Origin: UBA3496 sp964558115 | GTDB taxonomy: Bacteria > UBA8248 | Reading direction: 5' to 3' | DNA: 11,647 nucleotides | NCBI GenBank assembly: GCA_964558115.1 | Contig: CAZLCI010000064.1 | Location: forward strand, 1-11,647 | In this document: piece after piece, positions 1-7,417 of the stretch | How positions within the stretch are numbered: the stretch's first letter is position 1 | Layout: each line of letters begins with the position of its first letter | Made by a program: the position numbers and the translations under genes | The notes under the pieces: model-generated | Seen by the model: only the letters and a program-made list of their open reading frames with translations | Databases searched by the model: none | What the model was told of the DNA's origin: nothing

Positions 1-118
1 AAAAAATGGACACCTCACTGCAAAAAAAATCACTGCCACAAAAACTGGTAGTTATTCTTTCGATTTCAATAAATGGATAAAATTTCCAACTACTCCTTCT
101 TTTGAGAGTAAATTTTGA
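1..118 (+). CDS. C-terminal end of a probable ABC transporter solute-binding protein (partial)
   Basis: An open frame enters from the left edge (first full codon at base 2) and ends at TGA 116-118, leaving about 38 residues. The visible tail is polar and basic and ends with a Ser-Phe-Asp-Phe-Asn-Lys-Trp stretch. This resembles the C-termini of family 5 (peptide/nickel) extracellular solute-binding proteins, which often end in a short aromatic segment containing a tryptophan. The stop overlaps the TTG start of the next gene, a DppB-type permease, and a binding-protein gene is the usual upstream neighbour of such permeases. The family call rests mainly on this context because too little protein is visible for a domain match. 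Such a protein would bind the substrate in the periplasm and deliver it to the two permeases. Confidence 0.6.
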   Translation, partial: KNGHLTAKKITATKTGSYSFDFNKWIKFPTTPSFESKF

Positions 119-1074
119 TTACTTTTTTAATTAGAACATGCTTATCTAAATTAGTTACTCTAATTATAATTTCTATAGTTAGTTTTTTGATTATTCATCT
201 TGCCCCAGGCGAACCTAGTCAAATAGATCCATTAAATCCGCGTTTTCAGAAGGAAGATTTAGAGAGATATAGAAAAACTTTCAATTTAGACAAACCACTT
301 CACATACAATATTTTCTTTTCTATAAGAAATTCTTTTCTGGAAAATTAAGAAGTTTTAAGGACAATCAACCTGTTTTTCCAAAAATCTGGGAACGTTTCA
401 TGAACAGTCTGCCCCTCTTTATCGTAGGTACTATTTTAACTTGGGGACTAGCCTTTCCTCTAGGAGTTAACTCATCATTAAAACAAGATTCCTTAATTGA
501 TAAGGGGACTACTTTCTGTAGTTATCTACTAATTTCGATGCCAAGCTTTTTCTTGGCATATCTCCTTATTATAGGAACCGTCCACTTTCTTGAAACTCCT
601 GTGTTAGGGATACAAACTTTCGGACAAGAAGATTCTTCTTTCTTATTTAGAATAAATGATCGAATTTGGCACCTAGTTTTACCTAGTCTGCTTGGAGCAA
701 CCGCAGGGATAGCTGTTTTATCAAGATACGTTCGTGCTCAGATGCTAGAAGTAATTAATCAGGATTTTACACAAACAGCTCATTCTAAAGGACTATCTGA
801 AGAAAGAGTATATTATATTCATGTACTGCGTAATGCTGCACTTCCTTTCGTTACAATGTTTGGACTGATTTTACCAAGTCTCATTGGTGGTTCAGTAATC
901 ATCGAGTCTATTTTTGCTTGGCCTGGGATGGGAAGATTAGCCTTTGAAGGCATTCTCACAAGGGATTATCCTATTATACTAAGCCTTAATTTTATTTCTG
1001 CGGTTCTAGTAGTTATTGGGACATTCATATCTGATATTCTTCTAGTTATTGTTGATCCGAGGATAAGACTATGA
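115..1074 (+). CDS. DppB/OppB-type ABC transporter permease
   Basis: This is one of two inner-membrane channel subunits of a peptide/nickel/opine-family ABC importer. The 319-residue protein has the normal family length. It begins with a membrane segment (about 11-29) running into the conserved Leu-Ala-Pro-Gly-Glu-Pro motif at 29-34. The periplasmic region follows, then about five more membrane segments (near 97-117, 133-157, 186-201, 243-265 and 288-314). The cytoplasmic EAA loop that contacts the ATPase lies at about 204-240 and carries the expected Arg-Tyr-Val-Arg-Ala start and the Ala-x-x-Lys-Gly-Leu core. The Trp-Pro-Gly-Met-Gly-Arg element at 269-274 is typical. The start is TTG at 115, inside the upstream stop, with a GAGAG purine run at 104-108. 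No in-frame ATG near the expected N-terminus fits better. The stop overlaps the next start as ATGA, so the two permeases are translationally coupled. The substrate cannot be told. Confidence 0.92.
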   Translation: MITFLIRTCLSKLVTLIIISIVSFLIIHLAPGEPSQIDPLNPRFQKEDLERYRKTFNLDKPLHIQYFLFYKKFFSGKLRSFKDNQPVFPKIWERFMNSLPLFIVGTILTWGLAFPLGVNSSLKQDSLIDKGTTFCSYLLISMPSFFLAYLLIIGTVHFLETPVLGIQTFGQEDSSFLFRINDRIWHLVLPSLLGATAGIAVLSRYVRAQMLEVINQDFTQTAHSKGLSEERVYYIHVLRNAALPFVTMFGLILPSLIGGSVIIESIFAWPGMGRLAFEGILTRDYPIILSLNFISAVLVVIGTFISDILLVIVDPRIRL

Positions 1075-2423
1075 GTTCTAATTCTATAGATTTCAATGAA
1101 CCATTTGACAAATCACAAGTGAAAAATGAGTCTTTTCGAGGACGTGCTTGGGGAAATTTAAGAAAAAACAGAACTGGAATATTATCGGGAATTACTCTAA
1201 TCTTTTTCTTTATATTAGCTCTAATTGGATTAATTAACCTATCTAGCAATGAACCATTTTTCAATTCTAGTCAGATAAGATTACCTGACAAATTAAGACC
1301 CCCTTTATCTTTAGCAAATACAAATATCTTATCTTCAAATGAAATCCCACGTTTTGGAATTTACCTTTTTGGGACCGATTCTTTAGGAAGAGATGTTTTC
1401 TCACGAATTTTAGAAGGAACTACAATTTCAATTGCAGTAGGGTTCATATCTGTAGGCATTTCAACCGTTTTAGGTATTTTGATAGGTGGATTGGCAGGAT
1501 ATTATGGAGAAACTAAGATCAGAGGAACATCTATAATTACTTCAATTTTTATTTTATTCATGGGACTTTTCGTATGGAACAACTTCGGTTTCACATCTTT
1601 TCTCTTTGCTATCTTTGGGAGTTTTTTCAGCTTTTTTTACAGTAAAGAAAAAAATATTTTTTTAGGTTTTTGTATCGCAACTTCATTGTCAATTGTCTTA
1701 ATTTCACCTTTTGAATCTTTAATTTCTCTTGAAACAGCCAACACCTCGAAAATCTTCCTACAAAAATTAGTAGGTATACCACTTTTATTTTTTTTAGGCA
1801 TTCTAGGTATTACTTACGGAAAAAAATTAAGAGACAAGAACTTAACAAAAGATAATTCTTTAAAGAAAAAGATTCTTTCTTTCCTTGAAAGAATTAGTCT
1901 TCCAAAAATTGATGTTATCTACACAATTGTCGTAGATGTACAAATATCATTTCCAACATTTTTTCTTATACTAACAGTGATTGCACTCCTTCCACCAAGC
2001 ATTTGGAATATCATGATAGTTATAGGTTTAACTAGTTGGGTTGGGGTAGCACGTTTTGTTCGTGCAGAGGTTTTATCTTTAAGGGAACAACCTTTTGTAG
2101 AGTCTGCGAGAGCAATAGGACAAAGTGACAAAAAAATAATCCTTTTATATCTAATTCCTAATTCTCTTGCACCTGTACTCGTATCCGCAACGCTTGGAGT
2201 TGCCGGAGCAATTTTAACTGAGGCAGGGTTAAGTTTTTTAGGATTTGGTGTTCCACCACCTCAAGCTAGCTGGGGAAATATATTGTCAGATGGAAAACAA
2301 TATCTATTTGATGCCCCTTGGTTAACATTAATTCCAGGTTTTTCTATTCTAATATTAATGTTATCTTTTAATCTCTTTGGAGAAGCTCTCAAAGATGCTT
2401 TTGATCCACGAAAAAACAAATAA
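1071..2423 (+). CDS. DppC/OppC-type ABC transporter permease with a large membrane insertion
   Basis: This is the second channel subunit of the importer. The N-terminal cytoplasmic part and first membrane segment (about 37-57) precede the family motif Gly-Thr-Asp-x-Leu-Gly-Arg-Asp at 101-108. The Gly-Tyr-Tyr-Gly motif lies at 143-146. The Asp-x-x-x-Ser-Phe-Pro region resumes at about 289-295, and the EAA loop at about 326-365 contains Glu-Ser-Ala-Arg-Ala-Ile-Gly. The C-terminal Gly-Phe-Gly-Val-Pro-Pro-Pro and Trp-Gly elements are intact. The protein has 450 residues against about 300 for typical family members. The excess sits between 147 and 280, which holds about four hydrophobic segments (155-169, 172-190, 196-212, 229-249) and a lysine-rich linker at 251-268. 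An even number of added helices would keep the normal topology. No ATPase gene follows; a tRNA does. The family call is firm, and the role of the insertion is unknown. Confidence 0.9.
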   Translation: MSSNSIDFNEPFDKSQVKNESFRGRAWGNLRKNRTGILSGITLIFFFILALIGLINLSSNEPFFNSSQIRLPDKLRPPLSLANTNILSSNEIPRFGIYLFGTDSLGRDVFSRILEGTTISIAVGFISVGISTVLGILIGGLAGYYGETKIRGTSIITSIFILFMGLFVWNNFGFTSFLFAIFGSFFSFFYSKEKNIFLGFCIATSLSIVLISPFESLISLETANTSKIFLQKLVGIPLLFFLGILGITYGKKLRDKNLTKDNSLKKKILSFLERISLPKIDVIYTIVVDVQISFPTFFLILTVIALLPPSIWNIMIVIGLTSWVGVARFVRAEVLSLREQPFVESARAIGQSDKKIILLYLIPNSLAPVLVSATLGVAGAILTEAGLSFLGFGVPPPQASWGNILSDGKQYLFDAPWLTLIPGFSILILMLSFNLFGEALKDAFDPRKNK

Positions 2424-2459
2424 ATATAAATTCGTTTTTTTTTAAATCATATTTATTTG
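2417..2459 (+). terminator. AT-rich inverted repeat after the permease operon, possible weak terminator
   Basis: CAAATAAATAT at 2417-2427 is perfectly complementary to ATATTTATTTG at 2449-2459. The first arm overlaps the permease stop codon, and the loop contains a run of nine T (2435-2443). The stem is 11 bp but has only one G-C pair, and the T run is inside the loop rather than after the stem. It is therefore not a classical intrinsic terminator. It may slow transcription or mark the transcript end before the tRNA. Confidence 0.25.
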
Positions 2460-2521
2460 CAGTAAAATAGAAACATGAGGTAGATTTACACTGTTCTATG
2501 AAAAATCACTTCTCTATTATT

Positions 2522-2608
2522 GCCCAAGTGGTGGAATTGGTAGACACGCTAGCTTGAGGGGCTAGTGGGGGAAACTCCGTGTCGGTTCGAGTCCGGCCTT
2601 GGGCACCA
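2522..2608 (+). tRNA. tRNA-Leu (anticodon GAG)
   Basis: This is a complete 87-base class II tRNA. The acceptor stem GCCCAAG (2522-2528) pairs perfectly with CTTGGGC (2598-2604), followed by discriminator A and an encoded CCA at 2606-2608. The D arm is GTG/CAC with a GG-containing loop. The anticodon stem CTAGC/GCTAG encloses the loop TTGAGGG at 2554-2560, placing anticodon GAG at 2556-2558, which reads CUC and CUU leucine codons. The long variable arm (2566-2580) is typical of leucine tRNAs. The T arm GTCGG-TTCGAGT-CCGGC has one G-U pair. It lies between the rightward permease operon and the convergent leftward operon. No duplicate of its 3' end was seen in the window, so nothing suggests use as an integration site here. 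Confidence 0.97.
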
Positions 2609-2650
2609 AGATATGTATTCTTAAATTAAAAAAGAGGTATATGTCGTCAA

Positions 2651-3826
2651 TCAAGGGTTTAATTTTTTCTTTAACCAATCAGAAATATAAGTGACACCCA
2701 ATGAAAGATTATCTCTTTGGCAATGCTGAGAACCACCTTCCTTAACGGAAAATATTTTTAAAGTTTTATCCTTTGAACCCACTGCATTATATAGCAACTT
2801 AGCATCACGGGTTGATACCTGCTTGTCATCTATTCCATGTGTTAATAGAAAAGGACATCTCATTTGTTGCACTACTCCATCTAGTCTAAAGCCTTCTAAC
2901 TTTTGAAAAGTTTCTTCATAATTCTTCGTATTAAAAACCCATAAAATATGATGTCCAGGTACAGAAAGTTCTGTTTTCATCGAAGCAGCAACACGTTTTT
3001 TCCATTGAGCGTGATAATCCCAGCAGGCACCCCAAGCAACACACGCTTTATATCTCTTTTCCATACTTGCTATCCTTGGTGCATAGTATCCACCTAAACT
3101 TATTGCCACTACTCCGACTTTTTTTGAATTTACATCTTTTCTTGATTCTAGATAATCCATTGCAGCTGAACCAGCAACTTCGTAATCATATCTGAGATAT
3201 TGATTCCTGAAACGAATCGCTTCACCCGTTCCTGGACCATCCATTACAAGACAACTCATTCCTCTTCTTACTATTTCTTCAACACCCCTACAATATTGTA
3301 TCTCTTTTGTTATATCTAATCCGTCAAAATACACTACAACAGGCGGTTTCGATTTTTTGGTGTTTTCCGCGTGAACAAAATAGCCTGGCAAAGAAGTTCC
3401 ATTTTCGAAAGGAACTTCTACAGGCTCAATTTTAGGACGATCAGTTAATCTTGCAAAACGTTTAAAACTATCCAAAGCAAGCTTATACGCTGCTTTTGCT
3501 TTCGCATCTTTTGGAGTTCTATATCTTTCTCCAATTTGATAATACATTGCTGCACGTTTATGATGGTAAGAAGCTGAAAAATTATTCTTTTTTCGCTCTT
3601 CTGAGATAGCTAATTTTCTAACTTTGTCAGCCATTTTTATCCACTCACGAAACCAGAGTGCATCATTACCAACGTCTTTCTTTAGTTTTCTTCCTACTTG
3701 GTCCACTTCTCCAATATCTGCACCTCCCCATGGAGCTACAGACAAACAATTCACAAGACCAGAAGACCATCTATAGTCATCCGGAAAATAAGTAAACCAT
3801 CTATTATTGGCTGGGGCTTCTGACAT
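2651..3826 (-). CDS. Alpha/beta hydrolase of the DHPON hydrolase/Ayg1-like family (paralogue A)
   Basis: This 391-residue protein has an N-terminal helical region (about 40-125), probably the lid and dimer part, followed by an alpha/beta hydrolase core from about 133. The likely catalytic triad is Ser243 in Ala-Ile-Ser-Leu-Gly-Gly, Asp334 in His-Gly-Ile-Asp-Asp, and His368 in Gly-Gly-Ser-Gln-His-Cys. The architecture matches the group containing 2,6-dihydroxypseudooxynicotine hydrolase and fungal Ayg1, which cleave C-C bonds in oxygenated substrates. Some relatives are plain esterases, so the reaction is not settled. It is a paralogue of the hydrolase at 4912-6087: they align without gaps at an offset of one residue, with about 58% identity by hand count. 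The N-terminal region is less conserved than the core. The ATG start has AAGGAGA at 3834-3840, seven bases upstream. It is the last gene of a six-gene leftward operon, 23 bases after the monooxygenase. No signal peptide is seen, so it is probably cytoplasmic. Confidence 0.85.
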   Translation of the reverse strand: MSEAPANNRWFTYFPDDYRWSSGLVNCLSVAPWGGADIGEVDQVGRKLKKDVGNDALWFREWIKMADKVRKLAISEERKKNNFSASYHHKRAAMYYQIGERYRTPKDAKAKAAYKLALDSFKRFARLTDRPKIEPVEVPFENGTSLPGYFVHAENTKKSKPPVVVYFDGLDITKEIQYCRGVEEIVRRGMSCLVMDGPGTGEAIRFRNQYLRYDYEVAGSAAMDYLESRKDVNSKKVGVVAISLGGYYAPRIASMEKRYKACVAWGACWDYHAQWKKRVAASMKTELSVPGHHILWVFNTKNYEETFQKLEGFRLDGVVQQMRCPFLLTHGIDDKQVSTRDAKLLYNAVGSKDKTLKIFSVKEGGSQHCQRDNLSLGVTYISDWLKKKLNP

Positions 3827-3849
3827 TTATAGTTCTCCTTTGGAAAAAA

Positions 3850-4881
3850 TTAAGTCTGTTGTTCAGACTCTTTTTTAAGAGCAGGAACGACTTCTTCTGA
3901 AAAAAGACGCATACTTTGTAAAGTAGTGGAATAAGGCATCCCAATCCAACTTGTCCTAATAATTAAGTGATTCACCCCCATCTGCAAATATGGAAGCAAT
4001 CCTTCATAACATTCTTCAGGCGAACCTAATATAAACCGATCCTTCATCAATTCTTCAAAAGGCAAATTATCCCATGAAACTTCGTCTTCTGGTAGAGCTT
4101 TATCTTGACCTGTTCTCGCATAATCTGCGTATTTCACTTCCAAGAAAGGTCTTGCCATTTCTAAAGCAGTTTTTTTATCCTTGGCACAAAAAACTTCTTT
4201 GATACACGGAAGTTCTTTTGGGAAAGGTTTCCCTAAACTATCAAGTTCAGACCTATAAATATCCATTTGTCTATTAATAGTTTGGGTAGTAGCATGAGGA
4301 TTTATAAATAAAGTATCCCCTAGATGTGCAGCTCTTTTGACTGCAGGATCACTATTTGCTGCAAACCAAATAGGAGGATAAGGTTTTTGAATAGGCCTCA
4401 TATTCAACTTCACTTTATTAAGAACACAATAATCACTTTCAAATGAAACTTCATCTTCTGTCCAAAGTCTTTTAACCAAATCCAAACAATCCAAAAATCG
4501 TTTTAATCTTTGACCCTTTGGAACTCCTAACGCATCAAATTCAACATCTCTATATCCTAGACCTACACCAAAAGCCATATTTCCCTCTGCGATTACATCC
4601 ATTGTAGCAACAGTCTCTGCGATAAAAACGGGATTGAGAAGATTAATCAATAAAACTCCGATACCGAGAGTCATATGCCCAGCTTCTGCTTTTAACCTAG
4701 AGAGTACAGGAATATTCTGGAACATTTGAATATCTTCTTCACAAAGATAATGTTGTCCTGTAAAAAAAGAATCCCATCCTTGATCGCGCGCATATTGCAC
4801 TAATTTAATTTGTTCATTTAGCGCAGTAACCGAATCGGTTCCTGACGGTTTTTGTGACGATATAAAATATCCTATCTTCAT
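3850..4881 (-). CDS. Luciferase-like flavin-dependent monooxygenase (LLM class)
   Basis: This 343-residue protein is of the bacterial luciferase superfamily, single-domain TIM-barrel enzymes that use reduced FMN (or F420 in some branches) and usually oxygen. Recognisable parts are the N-terminal beta strand Met-Lys-Ile-Gly-Tyr-Phe, the Asp-Ser-Phe-Phe-Thr-Gly-Gln-His segment at 37-44, and the Gly-Val-Gly-Leu-Gly-Tyr-Arg motif at 105-111. A Pro-Pro-Ile-Trp-Phe-Ala-Ala-Asn strand at 169-176 and a C-terminal Gly-Ser-Pro-Glu-Glu-Cys segment are also typical. Length is normal for the family. ATG start at 4881 has a GGGGGA run at 4885-4890. It sits between two paralogous hydrolases with gaps of 30 and 23 bases, so the three are almost certainly co-expressed. 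A role oxygenating a compound then cleaved by the hydrolases is an inference. The cofactor and substrate cannot be assigned from sequence. Confidence 0.9.
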   Translation of the reverse strand: MKIGYFISSQKPSGTDSVTALNEQIKLVQYARDQGWDSFFTGQHYLCEEDIQMFQNIPVLSRLKAEAGHMTLGIGVLLINLLNPVFIAETVATMDVIAEGNMAFGVGLGYRDVEFDALGVPKGQRLKRFLDCLDLVKRLWTEDEVSFESDYCVLNKVKLNMRPIQKPYPPIWFAANSDPAVKRAAHLGDTLFINPHATTQTINRQMDIYRSELDSLGKPFPKELPCIKEVFCAKDKKTALEMARPFLEVKYADYARTGQDKALPEDEVSWDNLPFEELMKDRFILGSPEECYEGLLPYLQMGVNHLIIRTSWIGMPYSTTLQSMRLFSEEVVPALKKESEQQT

Positions 4882-4911
4882 ATTTCCCCCACTATAATAA
4901 ATAGTCTTTTT

Positions 4912-6087
4912 TTAGAACAATTTGTCTTTAAGCCAATCACCCATATAATCAACAACGGGAGACAAATAATCAAGATGACAATGTTGTGAACCACCTTCTC
5001 TACCATCAAAAATCTTTAATGTTTTATCCTTAGAACCGCACGCATTGAAAAGTGCCTTAGCATCTTTTAGTGGGATCTGTTGATCATCAAAACCATGGAC
5101 CAATAAATATGGACATTTCATTTTCTGAACAACTCCATCTAATCTGAATCCTTCAAGCTTTTTTAGAGCTTCATCAAGAGTTTTTACATTAAAACTCCAA
5201 GTAAGATGATGTCCTGGCACAGGTAATTGAGATTTAAACGCGGCATCTATTCTTCGTTTCCAAGTAGCATGATAATCCCATATAGCACCCCAAGCGACAC
5301 AAGCCTTAAAACGTTTTTCCATACTTGCCGTTCGAGACGCATAATATCCTCCCAAACTTGGCGCTACGATCGCAACTTTTTTGGAATTAACATCTGAACG
5401 TTTTTCTAAATAGTCTAAAACTGCAGAACCAGCAACTTCATAATCGTAACGTAAAAAAATATCACGGAAACGAATTGATTCTCCTACTCCAGGACTATCA
5501 ACAATAAGGCAATTCATTCCTCTTCTTGTAAAAGCATCTGCAGCCCAATGAAAACTCATTTCTTTAGTACCGTCAAAACCATTATAAAGAACTACAACAG
5601 GAGCCTTGGCTTTTTTAGTTTTAATTGCAGGAACAAAATAAGCTGGGAGTTTTTTGTTTTTCTCAAAAGGGATATTCACGACTTCTAACTTGGGAGAATC
5701 TGTCAATTTAGCAAAGTTTTTAAAACATTTTATAGATTCTTTATAAATCTCTAAGGCTTTCTTATCTTTAGGAAACTTAAAACGATCTGCCATCTGATAA
5801 TAATTTGATGCGCGCTTATTTAAAGAAGACGCTGTAAGGTTATTCCCCTTCTTCTTTTCAAATACCGCTTTCTTTTGAAGCCTATCTGCTACACGGACCC
5901 ACTCTTTAAACCACTTCTTATCATCTCCAACAGATGAAGAAAGATTTCGACAGATCTGTTCTATTTCTCCCATCTCAGAAGCTCCAGAAGAACAACCCGC
6001 AATTGCAGCAACAGTATTAAACGACCATCTATAATCTGTAGGAAAATAAGTAAACCATTCTTTATTTCTTACTGCTTTGACAACCAT
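4912..6087 (-). CDS. Alpha/beta hydrolase of the DHPON hydrolase/Ayg1-like family (paralogue B)
   Basis: This protein has 391 residues and the same layout as paralogue A: a helical N-terminal region (about 40-125) and an alpha/beta hydrolase core from about 134. The likely triad is Ser244 in Ala-Pro-Ser-Leu-Gly-Gly, Asp335 in His-Gly-Phe-Asp-Asp, and His369 in Gly-Gly-Ser-Gln-His-Cys. A proline precedes the nucleophile where paralogue A has isoleucine. The block Leu-Arg-Tyr-Asp-Tyr-Glu-Val-Ala-Gly-Ser at 212-221 and a Leu-Glu-Gly-Phe-Arg-Leu-Asp-Gly stretch at 311-318 are identical in both copies. The ATG start has the strongest Shine-Dalgarno sequence in the window, GGAGGAGGA at 6091-6099. 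It is 47 bases downstream of the deformylase, the widest spacing in the operon. The two copies are clearly diverged and each has all triad residues, which suggests distinct substrates or a heteromeric complex rather than recent duplication. Confidence 0.85.
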   Translation of the reverse strand: MVVKAVRNKEWFTYFPTDYRWSFNTVAAIAGCSSGASEMGEIEQICRNLSSSVGDDKKWFKEWVRVADRLQKKAVFEKKKGNNLTASSLNKRASNYYQMADRFKFPKDKKALEIYKESIKCFKNFAKLTDSPKLEVVNIPFEKNKKLPAYFVPAIKTKKAKAPVVVLYNGFDGTKEMSFHWAADAFTRRGMNCLIVDSPGVGESIRFRDIFLRYDYEVAGSAVLDYLEKRSDVNSKKVAIVAPSLGGYYASRTASMEKRFKACVAWGAIWDYHATWKRRIDAAFKSQLPVPGHHLTWSFNVKTLDEALKKLEGFRLDGVVQKMKCPYLLVHGFDDQQIPLKDAKALFNACGSKDKTLKIFDGREGGSQHCHLDYLSPVVDYMGDWLKDKLF

Positions 6088-6090
6088 CTA

Positions 6091-6099
6091 TCCTCCTCC
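6091..6099 (-). promoter_or_regulatory. Strong ribosome binding site of hydrolase B
   Basis: Read on the minus strand this is GGAGGAGGA. The upstream GGAGG copy lies seven bases from the ATG at 6087. It is the best anti-Shine-Dalgarno match in the window and fixes this start. It may raise translation of hydrolase B relative to its operon neighbours. Confidence 0.7.
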
Positions 6100-6134
6100 A
6101 ATATCTCTAGTTATGTATAAATAAACATAAATAT

Positions 6135-6671
6135 TCAGTCGGTATTATCAGCATCTTCTCTCTTAGCCCAGAACCTGTGATATTCCTGACCGAAAGTCAA
6201 AGTATGCAAATCGTTCATCCTATCAAAAAAGATAACCCCTTCTAAATGATCCGTTTCGTGTTGACAGATGCGAGCAGCAAATCCTTCAAATTCCTCTTGA
6301 TAATTTTTACCTTCATAATCAAGACCCTTAAGTCTAATTTTTGAAAATCGAGATACTTTACCCTGAATATCAGGAATACTTAAACATCCTTCCCAATCTT
6401 CATAAACTTCATTTCCAATGGGTTCTATAACGGGATTTACAACAACCCTGAGACTTTCCTCTTTTTCAGGTTCAGGTCTGAAGACAAAAACTCTCATTGA
6501 AACATGTACTTGAGGAGCTGCTAATCCGACCCCTATATATTCAAACATAGTTTCAACCATATTTCGCACTAAAGTCTGAAATTCAGTCCCTTGAATTTCA
6601 TCTTTACTAACTGGTTTTGCTTTTAACCTAAGAACAGGATTCCCAAGTCTACAAACCTTCAAGATTGACAA
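6135..6671 (-). CDS. def: Peptide deformylase
   Basis: The enzyme removes the N-formyl group from nascent proteins in the cytosol. All three signature motifs are intact in a 178-residue protein of normal length: Gly-Val-Gly-Leu-Ala-Ala-Pro-Gln at 47-54, Glu-Gly-Cys-Leu-Ser at 94-98, and Gln-His-Glu-Thr-Asp-His at 137-142. Metal ligands are therefore Cys96, His138 and His142, with Glu139 as the catalytic acid/base. The start is TTG at 6671 with GGGAG at 6679-6683, seven bases upstream; the protein then begins at the usual point just before the Asn-Pro-Val-Leu-Arg segment. The gene is 27 bases after the HAD phosphatase and upstream of the hydrolase block. It is not beside fmt, its most common partner. 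Whether this is the only deformylase in the genome cannot be seen here. Confidence 0.95.
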   Translation of the reverse strand: MSILKVCRLGNPVLRLKAKPVSKDEIQGTEFQTLVRNMVETMFEYIGVGLAAPQVHVSMRVFVFRPEPEKEESLRVVVNPVIEPIGNEVYEDWEGCLSIPDIQGKVSRFSKIRLKGLDYEGKNYQEEFEGFAARICQHETDHLEGVIFFDRMNDLHTLTFGQEYHRFWAKREDADNTD

Positions 6672-6678
6672 AACTTTA

Positions 6679-6683
6679 CTCCC
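6679..6683 (-). promoter_or_regulatory. Ribosome binding site supporting the TTG start of def
   Basis: Minus-strand GGGAG lies seven bases before the TTG at 6671. It supports TTG as the true initiation codon because no ATG or GTG is suitably placed near the conserved N-terminus. Confidence 0.5.
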
Positions 6684-6698
6684 AAATTTAATTTCCTA

Positions 6699-7403
6699 TC
6701 ACAAAGACAAAAACCACTCTTTTAAAAATTGCGCAGACTCTAAAGTTTCAAGAGAAATAGCATCAACTACTTTATCAGAAATTCCTGAAAGCTCTTCATG
6801 AGAAAAACTTGTAGTTACAGCTATCGAACGCATTTTTGAATTTTTGGCAGCTTCAACTCCATAAATTGAATCTTCAAAAACAAGACACTCTTCAGGATAT
6901 ATTTTATCCGCCTTCCTTTTTTCATTTAGTAAAGACAATGCAAGCAAAAAACTCTCTGGATCTGGCTTTCCTTTTTTTACCATATCAGCACTAACAACTA
7001 CTTCAAACAAAGATAGTGCGCCTACTTTCTCTAAAGGAGGTTTAATTTCAGACTCTAGTGCACCACTCGCAATAGCTAAAGGAAAAGATTTAGACAAATC
7101 TGTTATGAAATCTAAAACTCCATCAAAAAAAATAATATCTTCTGCCTTTCTTTCAAATTGAATCTTTTTCTTATCCATCAGCTTAATTATCTCTTCTTCA
7201 TTGAATCTAAGATTATGATTTTTAGAAAAATTGAGAAAGAAATTTCTATCATCATAAGCCAGATAATCTTTCGTATACTCTTCCTCTTCAAATTGGTAGT
7301 TATACATCTCCATTAAAACCTCTTGAAAAGCAGCAAAATGTAGAGGTTCACTATCCGCAATGGTTCCATCAAAATCAAATAAAATAGCTTTAAGATTATT
7401 CAA
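6699..7403 (-). CDS. HAD-superfamily phosphatase (beta-phosphoglucomutase-like)
   Basis: This 234-residue haloacid dehalogenase-type hydrolase has all four motifs. Motif I is Asp-Phe-Asp-Gly-Thr at 10-14 (nucleophile Asp10, acid/base Asp12). Motif II is Ser113 in Ala-Ser-Gly, motif III is Lys146 in Gly-Lys-Pro-Asp-Pro, and motif IV is Glu177-Asp178. A helical cap between motifs I and II (about 18-88) places it in subfamily I with beta-phosphoglucomutase and sugar-phosphate phosphatases. The substrate is probably a small phosphorylated metabolite. The start is TTG at 7403 with AGGAA at 7410-7414. It lies 14 bases after the SDR gene and 27 bases before def. A role in the same pathway as the SDR is possible but not shown. 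Confidence 0.9.
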   Translation of the reverse strand: MNNLKAILFDFDGTIADSEPLHFAAFQEVLMEMYNYQFEEEEYTKDYLAYDDRNFFLNFSKNHNLRFNEEEIIKLMDKKKIQFERKAEDIIFFDGVLDFITDLSKSFPLAIASGALESEIKPPLEKVGALSLFEVVVSADMVKKGKPDPESFLLALSLLNEKRKADKIYPEECLVFEDSIYGVEAAKNSKMRSIAVTTSFSHEELSGISDKVVDAISLETLESAQFLKEWFLSL

Positions 7404-7409
7404 GGTATT

Positions 7410-7414
7410 TTCCT
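7410..7414 (-). promoter_or_regulatory. Ribosome binding site supporting the TTG start of the HAD gene
   Basis: Minus-strand AGGAA lies six bases before the TTG at 7403, inside the 14-base gap after the SDR stop. With motif I beginning only a few residues after this TTG, it fixes the start. Confidence 0.45.
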
Positions 7415-7417
7415 ATT

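Noticed and set aside
1512..1910. DppC insertion as a frameshift or gene-fusion artefact
   Set aside because: The reading frame is continuous on both sides, and the insertion is coherent hydrophobic protein with the same codon style as the rest of the gene.
1919..2131. Minus-strand open frame inside the DppC-like gene
   Set aside because: It is a shadow of the conserved EAA-loop region on the other strand with no family resemblance.
2522..2650. tRNA-Leu as an attachment site for an integrated element
   Set aside because: No integrase gene and no second copy of the tRNA 3' end were seen in the window, and the flanking genes look chromosomal.
2623..2668. AAATTAAA/TTTAATTT inverted repeat followed by a T-rich run, as a terminator after the tRNA
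   Set aside because: The stem is eight A-T pairs with a 27-base loop and overlaps the 3' end of hydrolase A; it is too weak to call.
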